Source: Parafrigoribacterium mesophilum (GTDB lineage: Bacteria; Actinomycetota; Actinomycetes; Actinomycetales; Microbacteriaceae). From it: a stretch of 64,000 nt of DNA. The stretch is from NCBI RefSeq assembly GCF_039652555.1, contig NZ_JBDJAF010000001.1, positions 1,240,001 to 1,304,000 of the forward strand, given 5' to 3'. The position numbers were made by a program, and so were the translations under genes. Below, in pieces: positions 25,759 through 34,929 of the stretch (within the stretch, counting starts at the first letter, position 1; each line of letters opens with the position of its first letter). Below the pieces are notes generated by a model that saw nothing but the letters and a program-made list of their open reading frames with translations, searched no databases and had not been told where the DNA came from.

Positions 25759-26753
25759 TCGGCTACGTCATTACTTCCGCCGGTGAGCCGGTTCACGAGG
25801 AAGACGACCCCGGCGAACAGGAGCGTCACCAGGGCCAGGACGACGCCCATGGCGGAGGCGTAGCCGAACTGGCCCTTGGTGAACGCGGTGGTGAACAGTT
25901 GCTGGGATATCACCAGGGTCGAGTTGGCTGGCCCCCCGCCGGACTCCAGGGCGGCCATGTACACGAAGGCGTCCAGCGCGAGGATGCCCATGTAGATGTA
26001 GGCGGTCTGCACGTTGTCCCGGATCAGCGGGAGCGTGATCGTGGTGGCCGTGCGGAAGCGTCCGGCGCCGTCGATCCTGGCTGCCTCGTAAATCTCGGCC
26101 GGCACGCCCTTGATCGCGGCGATGAACAAGACCATGTAGAAGCCGATCAGTCCCCACACGATGACGAACATCACCGCGGGCATCGCCGTCTTGATTTCGC
26201 CGAGCCAGGCGAAGGATTCGAATTGGTCAAGGCCGAACAGCGTGAGGATGCCGTTCAGGATGCCGGTGTTGGGGTCGTACACCTGCTGCCAGATCAGCCC
26301 GATCACGATGGCCGGGATGACGTAGGGGAAGAACGAGATGACCCGATAGAAGCTGGAATTCTTGAGTCCTCGGATGGCGCCGTGGCTGGGCCCGCCGATC
26401 GTGACGAGGGTGGCGAAGATGAAGGCGATGCCGAGGGTGACGATGGGCAGCACGACCGCCAGGGTGACGCTGTTGCCGACCGACTTCATGAACGTGGCGT
26501 CGTTGAACAGCTTCACGTAGTTGGACAAGCCGATGAAGTTCATCCCGGCCGTGAACCCCGACCAGTCGGTGAGGGAATAGTAGGCGGCCTGGATGAACGG
26601 CGACACCACGAAAATGACGTAGCCGATGAACGGGACCACCAAGAAGACAAGCAGGAAGCTGACCTTGTCGAAGGTCAAATCCTTGCGCCGGATGCGCCGG
26701 GCGGCGGTAGTCTTACCGCCGTCCGGCTGTGCAACCGGGGTTGCTACGGTCAC
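25755..26753 (-). CDS. ngcF: Amino-sugar ABC transporter permease, NgcF-like
   Basis: A 332-residue MalF-type permease. A basic N-terminus (ARRIRRKDLTFDK) precedes six predicted helices, and the EAA loop IYEAARIDGAGRFRTATTITLPL lies near 230-252. The start GTG 26753 overlaps the stop of ngcE (GTGA); the frame stays open upstream across ngcE, but that is an out-of-frame shadow. Its stop overlaps the ngcG ATG. The chain of overlaps indicates one coupled operon ngcE-ngcF-ngcG-oxidoreductase. Confidence 0.88.
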   Translation of the reverse strand: MTVATPVAQPDGGKTTAARRIRRKDLTFDKVSFLLVFLVVPFIGYVIFVVSPFIQAAYYSLTDWSGFTAGMNFIGLSNYVKLFNDATFMKSVGNSVTLAVVLPIVTLGIAFIFATLVTIGGPSHGAIRGLKNSSFYRVISFFPYVIPAIVIGLIWQQVYDPNTGILNGILTLFGLDQFESFAWLGEIKTAMPAVMFVIVWGLIGFYMVLFIAAIKGVPAEIYEAARIDGAGRFRTATTITLPLIRDNVQTAYIYMGILALDAFVYMAALESGGGPANSTLVISQQLFTTAFTKGQFGYASAMGVVLALVTLLFAGVVFLVNRLTGGSNDVAE

Positions 26754-28162
26754 TTGACGGTAACCTTCTTCACCGATGGATCGTTGGCCACCTTGTCCGT
26801 GATCGCCTGCAGCGAGGAGGTCAGCTTGGCCACGTCGGAACCGCCCTGCAGGAAGGTGTTCCACACCACCAGCTGGTCGACGTTGGTGCCGTAGAGGTCG
26901 ACGAAGTTCCAGGAGAAGATGTTCTCTCCCGCGTCCTTGAGCAGCTTGACCTGGGACACCAGCGCCGTCGAACCGAACCCGTCCTCGGGAATCGTGTCCT
27001 TGACGACGGTCGAGGCAAGCTTCGTCTTCGCGAAGTTGACCGCGGCCTCGCGGGACAGCATGGCGCGCAGGAACTCTTTGCCTCCCGCCGGGTTCTTCGA
27101 CTTCGACGGCACGATGTAGCCCTCGCCGGCCGTGGAGTGCAGCGCTTCCCAGGGCATCTTGGAGCCACTGGTGACGGTGGGCTCCGGGGCACCGGTCATC
27201 TTGAAACCTTCCTTGGTGTCCTTCTTCATCTCGTTCTCGATCCAGCCACCGGATGGGTACAGGATGAAGTCCTCGGCGTTGCTCCATTGTGCCTGCGCCG
27301 CCGTGAACTGGGTACCCGCACCGCCGGGCTTGACGTATCCGGCGTCGATGATCTTCTTCAGACCCGTGAAGACCGCCTGCACCGCCGGAAGCGACCAGCA
27401 ATCCGGCTTCAGGTTCTCCAGCGCCAGACGGACCTCGTCGCCGCCCTCCTTGATCGCGGATGCGATCGCCATGGTCTGGTAGTAGGTCGCCGCTTCCTTG
27501 CCCCAACCGAGCAGGTACTTGCCCTTCTCCTTGGCCTTGGCGCCGAGCGCAAGCATTTCGTCGTAGGTCTTGGGCACGGTCCATCCGTTTTCCTCGAACA
27601 ACGAGGCCGAGTACCACAGCGCGTAGACGGTGAGCGCGTAGTTCAGTACCACGAACTTGCCGTCGAACGTGCCGGGCTCGACGACCCCGGAGTACAGCGT
27701 GTCCTTGATCACCTTGCCCTCGTAGTTGTTGGCGCCTATGACATCGTCGAGAGTCTCGAGTTGGTCGCGGATGGTGTTGATGCCGATCAGGTTCGCGCCG
27801 CTGTTGTCGATCACGTCCGGCGGGTTGCCCGCCACGAAGCGCGGCTGCAGGGTCTGCGCGATGTTGGTCTGCGGTGAGACCTTGACCGTGGTGCCCTTCT
27901 GGTGGGACTCGACTTGCTTGCCAGCGAACTCGGCGTAGTCGATGCCGTAGCCGCCGTTGAAGATCACGGCGTCAACGGTGGAGGTGGCGGCGAGCCCGAA
28001 CGGGTTCTTTTCGCTCTTCTTGCCGCCGGGGGAATTATTCGTGGTGGTGCCCCCGCCGGTGGCGCAGGACGCCAGAGTGATTCCCAACGGGATCGTCAAC
28101 GCTGTGGCGAAGGCACCGCGGAGGAAATCGCGCCGCTCAAGCGGCTTGTCCTGGATTTTCAT
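26750..28162 (-). CDS. ngcE: N-acetylglucosamine/diacetylchitobiose-binding protein, NgcE-like
   Basis: A 470-residue solute-binding protein close in layout to NgcE of chitinolytic actinobacteria. It starts with a twin-arginine-type signal ERRDFLRGAFATALTIPLG and a lipobox-like LASCATG, so it is probably exported folded and lipid-anchored. Diagnostic-looking stretches are NPFGLAATSTVDAVIFNGGYG, LQPRFVAGNPPDVIDNSGA and VLNYALTVYALWYS. It should capture GlcNAc or chitobiose outside the cell. It leads the coupled importer operon; the SIS gene lies 52 bases upstream, with AAAGG before ATG 28162. Confidence 0.9.
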   Translation of the reverse strand: MKIQDKPLERRDFLRGAFATALTIPLGITLASCATGGGTTTNNSPGGKKSEKNPFGLAATSTVDAVIFNGGYGIDYAEFAGKQVESHQKGTTVKVSPQTNIAQTLQPRFVAGNPPDVIDNSGANLIGINTIRDQLETLDDVIGANNYEGKVIKDTLYSGVVEPGTFDGKFVVLNYALTVYALWYSASLFEENGWTVPKTYDEMLALGAKAKEKGKYLLGWGKEAATYYQTMAIASAIKEGGDEVRLALENLKPDCWSLPAVQAVFTGLKKIIDAGYVKPGGAGTQFTAAQAQWSNAEDFILYPSGGWIENEMKKDTKEGFKMTGAPEPTVTSGSKMPWEALHSTAGEGYIVPSKSKNPAGGKEFLRAMLSREAAVNFAKTKLASTVVKDTIPEDGFGSTALVSQVKLLKDAGENIFSWNFVDLYGTNVDQLVVWNTFLQGGSDVAKLTSSLQAITDKVANDPSVKKVTVK

Positions 28163-28214
28163 GGTGTATTACCTTTCATTCTTGGTGTGTTGGTCGTCAC
28201 TGGCCAGGTAAGAG

Positions 28215-28988
28215 TCATGCGCTGCGCCGGATTTTGTCCTTGTAAAGGGCTTCGAGCGCGTGATTGTGCTCGTCGCCACCGGGAATGTTCGCCGAGATGT
28301 AGAGCGGCGGCGTCTTGCCGGCCTGCGAGATGCGGTTCGCCGTGCCGATGGTCAAGATCTGCGCGATGAACGCGGCGGTGATGGACGACACCGCGCCTAC
28401 CGGGATTCCGCCGGGAAACTCGAGCGTCGAATCACCGAACGGTGCCCTGTTGTCCAGCACGACATCCGCGACTTCGTACAGCCGCTTGCCGCTCGGATGC
28501 TTCGGCGCCACACGCTTGGTGTGCTCGAGGCTGGTCACGGCGATGAGCTTGTGCCCGGTTTCCTTGGCCTTGAGCGCCAGTCCGACGATGGACCCGTTCA
28601 CCCCGGAGTTCGACGCGATGATGAACACGTCGTCCGCCCCGATCGGAGAAATCTCGAAGAGTTCGTCGACCACTGACGCGCTGCGCTCCAACGCCGAGCC
28701 GGTCAGGTCGCCGAGGTCCCGGCTGCCGCGCAACACCACATCGCGCAGCGCGATCTTGGTGGTGGGGATCAGCCCGCCCGCCCGCCCGGCGATCTCCATC
28801 GCGAATGCTTCGGAGTGACCAGTGCCGAACGCCTGGATCACACCGCCGGCCTCGATGGCGTTCACCATCAGGTCGATGGCCGCGTCGAATCCACCGGCGG
28901 CGGCGTCCGCCGCCAGTGCCTCGATGCGCAAGTTGACTTCGCCAGCGTACTTGCGGACCAGTTCGGACAGGTCGGTGGATTGGGGCAC
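28215..28988 (-). CDS. SIS-domain protein (UPF0309-like)
   Basis: A 257-residue SIS-domain protein of the UPF0309 type. The sugar-phosphate site is seen in FGTGHSEAFAMEIAGRAGG at about 54-72 and IASNSGVNGSIVGLALKAKE near 124-143; the conserved HPSGKRLYEVADVVLDNRAPFGD follows. Function in this family is unproven, but its neighbours (RpiR regulator upstream, NgcE downstream) point to isomerisation, deamination or binding of an amino-sugar phosphate. It is 8 bases from the RpiR gene and in the same operon. Confidence 0.85.
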   Translation of the reverse strand: MPQSTDLSELVRKYAGEVNLRIEALAADAAAGGFDAAIDLMVNAIEAGGVIQAFGTGHSEAFAMEIAGRAGGLIPTTKIALRDVVLRGSRDLGDLTGSALERSASVVDELFEISPIGADDVFIIASNSGVNGSIVGLALKAKETGHKLIAVTSLEHTKRVAPKHPSGKRLYEVADVVLDNRAPFGDSTLEFPGGIPVGAVSSITAAFIAQILTIGTANRISQAGKTPPLYISANIPGGDEHNHALEALYKDKIRRSA

Positions 28989-28996
28989 GTGTTCTC

Positions 28997-29959
28997 CTAC
29001 ATCTGTTTCAGGGCGATGGGCATGGGATGCTTCGTCGTGCGCGGCCTCGACGGGGACCGCAGCGGCAGGCGGTGCGCGGAGACCGCGAGCGCAGAAGTCG
29101 AGAGATTTTGGGTCGACCGGGCGAAGTTCTCCTGGGCGATCAGGAGGTACAGCAGGTCGAGCACCAGCAACTGCGCGTGTTTGGCGGTGAGATCGTCTGG
29201 TTGCAGGAACCGCTCGTACACGGACGTGATGATGTTGAGGTCCGCCGCCTCGGCCAGGGGCGATTTCGGGTTGTTGCAGACGGCGATCGCCAGGGCTCCG
29301 GCACGCCTGGCCTGCTCGAGCATTTCAATGGTCTCGGTGGTGCGGCCGGTATTCGAAATGCCGATCGCGACGCAGTCCGAATTCTGGATGGCGGCGCTGG
29401 TGAGGCCGGCATGCACCTCGGACCAGTGGTGGGTGTTGATCCCGATCCGGTAGAGGCGGCTCTGCATCTCGCCCGCGAGCGCCGCGCTGCCACCGATGCC
29501 GTAAATGTCCACGTGGCTGCACCCGGCGATGCGGCGGGAGATGTCCTTCATGAGCGGCAGGTCCATGATCGACGCGGTCTCGCGCAGCGAGCGGGTGTGC
29601 GCGTTGAGCAGGGTGCTGAGCACGTCGGCCGGAGAATCGTCGGGACCGAAGGCCCGCCCGATGTCGGCCTTCCAGGATTCGCGGGCGGCGCTGCGGCCGA
29701 GATCGGTCGCGATGCTCACCCGGAACGGCACGTAACCGGCGAATCCGATCAACCGACAAAAGCGAGTCACCGTGGCCGCGGAAGTTCCGGCGCGACGCGC
29801 AAGATCACCGATCGACATTTTCAACGGTGCCTGCGGATGCTCAAGCAGAAAGGAGGCGATCTTCTGCATCGTCCCCGACATTTCAGGGAACTGCGACTGA
29901 ATACGGCTCAGGACGCCGATCGCCGGTTCAGCGGCGGAAGATTCGGGCGTCGATGCCAT
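28997..29959 (-). CDS. MurR/RpiR-family transcriptional regulator
   Basis: A 320-residue regulator with an N-terminal RpiR helix-turn-helix (SIGDLARRAGTSAATVTRFCRLIGF at about 50-74) and a C-terminal SIS domain (IYGIGGSAALAGEMQSRLYRIG and AIGISNTGRTTET) that senses a phosphosugar. It is divergent from the BadF-type kinase gene. An AT-rich palindrome at 29993-30007 in that gap is a candidate operator. The likely effector is GlcNAc 6-phosphate or a related amino-sugar phosphate, inferred from context. Confidence 0.9.
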   Translation of the reverse strand: MASTPESSAAEPAIGVLSRIQSQFPEMSGTMQKIASFLLEHPQAPLKMSIGDLARRAGTSAATVTRFCRLIGFAGYVPFRVSIATDLGRSAARESWKADIGRAFGPDDSPADVLSTLLNAHTRSLRETASIMDLPLMKDISRRIAGCSHVDIYGIGGSAALAGEMQSRLYRIGINTHHWSEVHAGLTSAAIQNSDCVAIGISNTGRTTETIEMLEQARRAGALAIAVCNNPKSPLAEAADLNIITSVYERFLQPDDLTAKHAQLLVLDLLYLLIAQENFARSTQNLSTSALAVSAHRLPLRSPSRPRTTKHPMPIALKQM

Positions 29960-29992
29960 CCTGGGATTCCGTTTCTTGAACGTCGGCAGTGA

Positions 29993-30007
29993 TAAGAGTT
30001 ATTCTTA
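29993..30007. promoter_or_regulatory. Palindromic operator candidate for the RpiR regulator
   Basis: TAAGAGTTATTCTTA has perfect 5-base arms (TAAGA/TCTTA) and is AT-rich in a GC-rich genome. It lies in the gap between the divergent RpiR and kinase genes, 34 bases from the former and 59 bases from the latter start. An imperfect hairpin, GATGC-GCATC, follows at about 30011-30039. Confidence 0.45.
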
Positions 30008-30065
30008 CCACGAGGGATGCTCCTGTCAAGCATCCTCGGCCCCGCTCAGCGACGAAACGGTAACG

Positions 30066-31070
30066 ATGCTCTCAGTCCTAGCCATCGATGCGGGAGGCAC
30101 CTCCACGCGCGCGATCATCGTCGATGAATGCGGCAATTGCCTCGGCTTCGGCGCCGCCGGCGGCGGAAATCCGATCTCAGCCGGTTTCGAACCGGCGCTC
30201 GCCTCACTGGCTGCGGCGACCAGCGCGGCGCTGAAATCCAGCCCCGGCACCGAGGTCATCTCCTCAGCCCTCATCGCGATGGCGGGAGCCACCTCCCGGA
30301 TGCCGAGGCAGGAGTTGACGCGACGATTCACCGCGCTCGGCGTGCGAGGAGAACTCGCCCTGGAGTCCGACCTGCTCGCGATGTTCCGCTCCGGAACGCT
30401 GTCCGACAGCGGGTACGCCCTGATCGCCGGAACCGGCTCGGTGGCCGCCCGGGTCCAAGCGGGCGTCTTGAGCACGGTGTCCGGGGGTGCCGGCTGGCTC
30501 CTGGGCGATGGCGGTTCCGGATTCTGGATCGGCCACCGGGTGGCGCGGGCGGTCGTGGCCGTTCTCGATGGCCGCGGCCCTGATACGGCACTGACCACGG
30601 CGCTGTTGTCCGCCGTTGGTCTCACTGCGACCGGCGAGCGTGCCCATGGCCGCGCGCGCGTGCTCTTGGACCTCATCGACGTGCTCTATGCCTTGCCGCC
30701 GGTCGAGCTCTCCCGGTTCGCACCGCTGGCGTTCCAGGCGCGAGATGATGCCGTCGCCCTCGAAATTCTGACGACAGCCGCGATCGAGCTGGTCGACACG
30801 CTGGCCGCCATCCGGCCCGCGCACGCGACCGGTCCGGTGGTGCTCGGTGGCAGCATCCTGGGCACGATGCCGGGCGGCAATCCCGTGGCACAGTCGCTGG
30901 CGAGCGCCCTCGGGCCGGCGGAGCTGATCCAGGCGCGGGACGGCCTCGTCGGCGCTGCGGTGCTCGGCCTGACCCGCGCGGGGGTGAGTGTGGACGCGGC
31001 GATGCAGGATCGGATCGGCAGCGGCGTCGCCCGCTTTCGCCAGAGCGCGACGACGGGATCGACACCGTGA
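30066..31070 (+). CDS. BadF/BadG-type ATPase, probable N-acetylhexosamine kinase
   Basis: A 334-residue member of the BadF/BadG/BcrA/BcrD ATPase family, which includes N-acetylglucosamine kinase. It has the phosphate-1 motif AIDAGGTSTRAIIVDE at about 6-21, ALIAGTGSVAARV near 116-128, GGAGWLLGDGGSGFWIG near 138-154 and a C-terminal VVLGGSIL. The product would be GlcNAc 6-phosphate or an analogous sugar phosphate. ATG 30066 has no clear Shine-Dalgarno sequence; an ATG at 29976 in frame would overlap the operator region. It is divergent from the RpiR gene and overlaps the next gene's GTG. Confidence 0.85.
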   Translation: MLSVLAIDAGGTSTRAIIVDECGNCLGFGAAGGGNPISAGFEPALASLAAATSAALKSSPGTEVISSALIAMAGATSRMPRQELTRRFTALGVRGELALESDLLAMFRSGTLSDSGYALIAGTGSVAARVQAGVLSTVSGGAGWLLGDGGSGFWIGHRVARAVVAVLDGRGPDTALTTALLSAVGLTATGERAHGRARVLLDLIDVLYALPPVELSRFAPLAFQARDDAVALEILTTAAIELVDTLAAIRPAHATGPVVLGGSILGTMPGGNPVAQSLASALGPAELIQARDGLVGAAVLGLTRAGVSVDAAMQDRIGSGVARFRQSATTGSTP

Positions 31071-33001
31071 CCGAATCCTCCAGCCTGCGGGTTGAGCAGC
31101 GGACCTTGGCCATCGCCTGGCTCGGCGACCAGAACCCGCTGCCGATGGTCGGGCCGCCGCAGGAGACGTACCGGATCACCGGGGCGGTGCCCGCGGAGAT
31201 CATCGAAGGCTCCCGCTACGGCAACCCGCCGAATCTGTACCCGTACCAGGAGCAGGCGGGGTACACCCGGGAGTTGCACGAGCGCGACGTGCGCTGCGTG
31301 GTGCTGGAGAACGAGCACCTGCGCGCAGTCTTCCTGCCCGAGCTGGGCGGCCGGCTGTGGGAACTGTTCGACAAGGATGCGCAGAAGCATTTGGTGCATA
31401 CCGGTCCGGCCATCCAGTTCGCCAACCTGGCGCTGCGGAACGCCTGGTTCGCCGGCGGAATCGAATGGAACATCGGCACCCGCGGCCACTCGCCGACGAC
31501 CTGCGCACCGCTGCACGCGGCCGTGGTGCGCACGAGTGACGGGCACGAGGCGCTGCGGATGTGGGAGTTCGACCGGTTGCGCGAGGTCGTCTTCCAGGTG
31601 GACGCCTGGTTGCCGGACGACTCGCGCCTGCTCTTCGTGGCAATCCGCATCCGGAACCCCAATCCGGTCACGGTGCCGATGTACTGGTGGAGCAACGCCG
31701 CCGTACCCCAGACGCCGCAGACCAGAATCATCGCGCCGAGCAATTCCGCCTTCGCCAGCGACGAGACTGACGGCCTCGCCCGGGTGGTGCCCACCGATGA
31801 GGACGGTGTCGACTGCAGCTGGCCGACCCGCAATCGCCGGGCACGGGACTTCTTCCTCGACCTCGCGCCTGAGACGCCGCGATGGATCCTCGCCGCCGAC
31901 GCTGACGGCGACGGGCTCGCCATGCTCTCCACGCACAGACTCCGCGGTCGAAAGCTGTTCGTCTGGGGCGAGGGCGCCGGAGGCCGCCGCTGGCAGGAGT
32001 GGCTGAGCCCGGCCGGCGGCAGGTATGCCGAGATCCAGGCCGGGCTGGCACAGACCCAGTTCCAACATCTGCCGATGCCGGCCGGTGCGCAGTGGTCGTG
32101 GGTGGAGGCGTACGGCAACGGGCGCGTCGACCCGGCTCTGGCGCACTCGCCCGACTGGAGCACCGCCGTCGCGCACTGCCAGGAGCGCATCGACAGCCTG
32201 CTCGCCGCCGACATCCTTGAGACGGCGCTGGCGCGGTCGCGGGCGGATACGCTACCCGAACGTCCACTGTGCGCAGGCAGCGGCTGGGGTGCGTTGGAGG
32301 CGCTGCGGAGGCAGCGGTCCGGCATGGGATGGATCGACGAGACCGGCACGCCTTTCGACCCGGGCACTCTTACCGCCGAACAGGAGCCGTGGCGGCAACT
32401 GCTCACCGGATCCGGCTCAGGGGTGTCGCACTCCCCCGGCACGGTGAGTTTTGTCCGCGGCGAGGACTGGGAGGCTCTCCTGGAAGGCGAAAGAGTGAGC
32501 GGGCCGGTGCTCTGGCGCCTTGCCGTCATGAAGCACGCGCGAGGTGACCTCGAGGCCGCCCGCAAGCTTTATCTGGAGACGCTGGCGATCGTCCCCGAGG
32601 ACGTCATACTTGCCGCCGCGGCCCACCGGGGACTGGCACTAATCGCCCGCTCCCGTGGACGAACCGCGGACGCGATCAAGCGCTACCGCACCGCGTGCGC
32701 GCTGGACCGGGCGAATAAGGCTCTGCTGATCGAGGCGGTCACCGCGCTCCTCGCGCTCGATGTGGCCGGTAGCGCCCTCTCGCTGATCGAGCTGTCGACT
32801 GCACCGGCGAGCGGCAGGGTGCGTTTTCTGCGGGCTCAAGCGCTCGCTCACAGCGGGCACCAGAAGGCCGCCGCAGACATCCTGAGGCGAGGGCTCGAAA
32901 TACCGGACCTGCGCGAAGGCGAGAACTCCCTCGCGGAACTGTGGCGCCGGGTGGTGTCGGAGACGGATGTCCCGCCCGCGTATCAGTTCGACATGTCGTA
33001 A
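31067..33001 (+). CDS. DUF5107-like protein with C-terminal TPR region
   Basis: A 644-residue cytoplasmic protein. Residues about 35-330 look like the DUF5107 domain, a beta-sandwich related to aldose-epimerase or carbohydrate-binding folds (VVLENEHLRAVFLPELGGRLWELFDK, GGIEWNIGTRGHSPTT, MYWWSNAAVPQT). The C-terminal part (about 475-640) has helical TPR-like repeats such as GDLEAARKLYLETLAIVPEDVILAAAAHRGLALI. Its GTG overlaps the stop of the kinase gene (GTGA). The family has no firm function; context suggests recognition or processing of an amino-sugar oligosaccharide. Confidence 0.8.
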   Translation: MTESSSLRVEQRTLAIAWLGDQNPLPMVGPPQETYRITGAVPAEIIEGSRYGNPPNLYPYQEQAGYTRELHERDVRCVVLENEHLRAVFLPELGGRLWELFDKDAQKHLVHTGPAIQFANLALRNAWFAGGIEWNIGTRGHSPTTCAPLHAAVVRTSDGHEALRMWEFDRLREVVFQVDAWLPDDSRLLFVAIRIRNPNPVTVPMYWWSNAAVPQTPQTRIIAPSNSAFASDETDGLARVVPTDEDGVDCSWPTRNRRARDFFLDLAPETPRWILAADADGDGLAMLSTHRLRGRKLFVWGEGAGGRRWQEWLSPAGGRYAEIQAGLAQTQFQHLPMPAGAQWSWVEAYGNGRVDPALAHSPDWSTAVAHCQERIDSLLAADILETALARSRADTLPERPLCAGSGWGALEALRRQRSGMGWIDETGTPFDPGTLTAEQEPWRQLLTGSGSGVSHSPGTVSFVRGEDWEALLEGERVSGPVLWRLAVMKHARGDLEAARKLYLETLAIVPEDVILAAAAHRGLALIARSRGRTADAIKRYRTACALDRANKALLIEAVTALLALDVAGSALSLIELSTAPASGRVRFLRAQALAHSGHQKAAADILRRGLEIPDLREGENSLAELWRRVVSETDVPPAYQFDMS

Positions 33002-33012
33002 TATGATTATTA
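32999..33012. promoter_or_regulatory. AT-rich palindrome before the SIS-ROK-PfkB operon
   Basis: TAATATGATTATTA overlaps the stop codon of the DUF5107 gene and lies 61 bases before the next start. Its TAATA/TATTA arms make it a candidate regulator site or -10 region in an otherwise GC-rich stretch. Confidence 0.35.
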
Positions 33013-33073
33013 GGCCATGGTTTCGATCATTAGCGATCACATTTCTGGTCGCGAGGAAGAGGGAGTGCAACTC

Positions 33074-33973
33074 ATGACCACCACCGAACACGCGCCGGCC
33101 GGGGCGCACATGGAGGAAGAACTGCGATCGCAACCGGATTCGTGGGCACACGCGGTGGCGTTGGGACCGCAGGCCGCGCTGCCGGCGGACGGGACGCGGG
33201 TCGCCGTGGTCGGCTGCGGAACCTCCTGGTTCATGGCGCAAAGCTATGCCGCGTTGCGGGAGCAGACCGGGCACGGGGAAACCGACGCGTTCACCGCATC
33301 CGAGTCCTTCCCGGATCGTCCGTATGACGCGGTCATCGCGCTGTCCCGGTCCGGCACCACGACAGAGGTGCTCGAATTGCTGCAGGGTATCCGCGGACGG
33401 GTGCGTACCACCGGGATCGTGGGAGATCCGAACACACCCCTTGTCGACGCCGTCGACGATGTGATCGCATTGCCGTTCGCCGATGAGGTCTCGGTCGTGC
33501 AGACCCGTTTCGCCACGACGACGCTGGCGCTGCTGCGCTCGTCGCTCGGGGAGAACCTCGACCAGGTGATCGCCGACGGCCGGTCGGCGGTCGCCGCGCC
33601 GCTGGATGAAAGCCTGGTCACGGCCGAGCAGTACACCTTTCTCGGCACTGGATTCTCGGTCGGCCTCGCAAACGAGGCTGCGCTGAAGATGCGGGAGGCA
33701 TCCCAATCCTGGACGGAGTCGTACCCGGCCAAGGAATACCGCCACGGGCCGATCAGCATCGCCGTCGGCGGCCGGGTCGTGTGGATGTTCGGTGCGGCCC
33801 CGGCGGGCCTCGCCGCCGCCGCCGACGCGACCGGCGCGCGCTTTGAGCAGCGCGACCGCGACCCGATGGCCGATCTCATCCGGGCGCAGCGCGTCGCACT
33901 GGAGCGGGCGCGCCGCGCCAACCTCGACCCCGACGCACCGCGGAACCTCACCCGATCGGTTGTTCTGAGCTGA
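33074..33973 (+). CDS. SIS-domain aminosugar-phosphate isomerase/deaminase (AgaS-like)
   Basis: A 299-residue double-SIS protein resembling the isomerase half of GlmS and AgaS. VVGCGTSWFMAQSYAAL is at about 47-63, ALSRSGTTTEVLELL near 92-106, and GTGFSVGLANEAALKMREASQ-type and ESYPAKEYRHGPISI segments near 194-230 mark the second SIS domain. The predicted job is deamination/isomerisation of galactosamine 6-phosphate or glucosamine 6-phosphate. ATG 33074 has GGGAG 8 bases upstream; an upstream ATG at 33017 lacks one. It leads a coupled trio with the ROK kinase and PfkB-type kinase. Confidence 0.85.
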   Translation: MTTTEHAPAGAHMEEELRSQPDSWAHAVALGPQAALPADGTRVAVVGCGTSWFMAQSYAALREQTGHGETDAFTASESFPDRPYDAVIALSRSGTTTEVLELLQGIRGRVRTTGIVGDPNTPLVDAVDDVIALPFADEVSVVQTRFATTTLALLRSSLGENLDQVIADGRSAVAAPLDESLVTAEQYTFLGTGFSVGLANEAALKMREASQSWTESYPAKEYRHGPISIAVGGRVVWMFGAAPAGLAAAADATGARFEQRDRDPMADLIRAQRVALERARRANLDPDAPRNLTRSVVLS

Positions 33974-34929
33974 TGACGGCGTTGCGCAGTGGCGCCACCC
34001 CAGGTCTCGGCGCCGGCAGCGCCGTTCTGGCGTTCGACGTGGGCGGAACGGACACCAAGGCCGCGCTCATCGACGACGACGGCCGGGTGCGTGACATCGT
34101 CCGTGTCACGACACCGCTGCGGGAGACCGGAACCGAAGACGCCGTCTTGGACCAGGTCGCCTCCCTGGCCGCCGGCTTTCGCGACCGACACCCGTCGGTG
34201 TCGCCGCGGGCCGCGGGACTGCTCGTCCCCGGCTACGTCGACGAGGAGTCCGGAATCGGAATTTTCTCGGAGAACTTGGGTTGGGCCAACGTGCCGTTCC
34301 GCGACCGGGCGAGCGCGCTACTGGCGGTACCGGTGGCGTTCGGCCACGACGTTCGCGGCGCGGGCGAAGCGGAGTACCGGCTCGGCGCCGCTGCGCCGTT
34401 TCAGAACGTGGTCGTGATGGCGATCGGCACCGGCATCGCCGGGGCGATCTTCATTGACGGCAAGACGTACCTCGGCGGCGGTCTGGCCGGCGAAATGGGG
34501 CACTCCATCGTGGCCGACGGCCCGGAGTGCGCATGCGGCGGCCGCGGCTGCCTCGAGGCGGTCGCCTCCGCCGGCGCGATCGCGCGGCGATTCAACCAGC
34601 TGACCGGCCGGAATCTGCCCGGCGCCAAGGAAGTGCTGGCCGCGGCGCACGCCGGCGACACGGACGCCCGGATGATCTGGGAGAGCGCCCTGGACGCCCT
34701 CGCCCTCGACCTCTCGCACACCGTGGCGCTGCTCGCGCCGGAGGCGATCGTGATCGGTGGCGGCCTGGCCGGCGCCGGCCCGGCGCTGTTCGAGCCGCTG
34801 CGCGAGAGATTGGATGCGCTGCTCACCTTTCACCGGCGGCCGGTGCTGCTGCCGGCGAGTATCGGCGAGAACGCCGGCGTGATCGGCGCGGCGCTCAAGG
34901 CGCGGGATCTCGCGGGAGCCGCCGGGTGA
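33973..34929 (+). CDS. ROK-family sugar kinase
   Basis: A 318-residue ROK kinase. It has AFDVGGTDTKAALIDDDGRV at about 16-35, AIGTGIAGAIFIDGK, the GLAGEMGHSIV sugar site and the zinc motif CACGGRGCLE near 178-187. There is no DNA-binding domain. It may phosphorylate GalNAc, GlcNAc or another hexose. ATG overlaps the SIS stop (TGATG) and its own stop overlaps the next GTG, so the three genes are translationally coupled. Confidence 0.9.
   Translation: MTALRSGATPGLGAGSAVLAFDVGGTDTKAALIDDDGRVRDIVRVTTPLRETGTEDAVLDQVASLAAGFRDRHPSVSPRAAGLLVPGYVDEESGIGIFSENLGWANVPFRDRASALLAVPVAFGHDVRGAGEAEYRLGAAAPFQNVVVMAIGTGIAGAIFIDGKTYLGGGLAGEMGHSIVADGPECACGGRGCLEAVASAGAIARRFNQLTGRNLPGAKEVLAAAHAGDTDARMIWESALDALALDLSHTVALLAPEAIVIGGGLAGAGPALFEPLRERLDALLTFHRRPVLLPASIGENAGVIGAALKARDLAGAAG

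Noticed and set aside
30059..30068. GGTAACGATG, identical to the LacI box core
   Set aside because: It contains the start codon of the kinase gene and lacks the second half of the palindrome, so chance is more likely than a third LacI operator.
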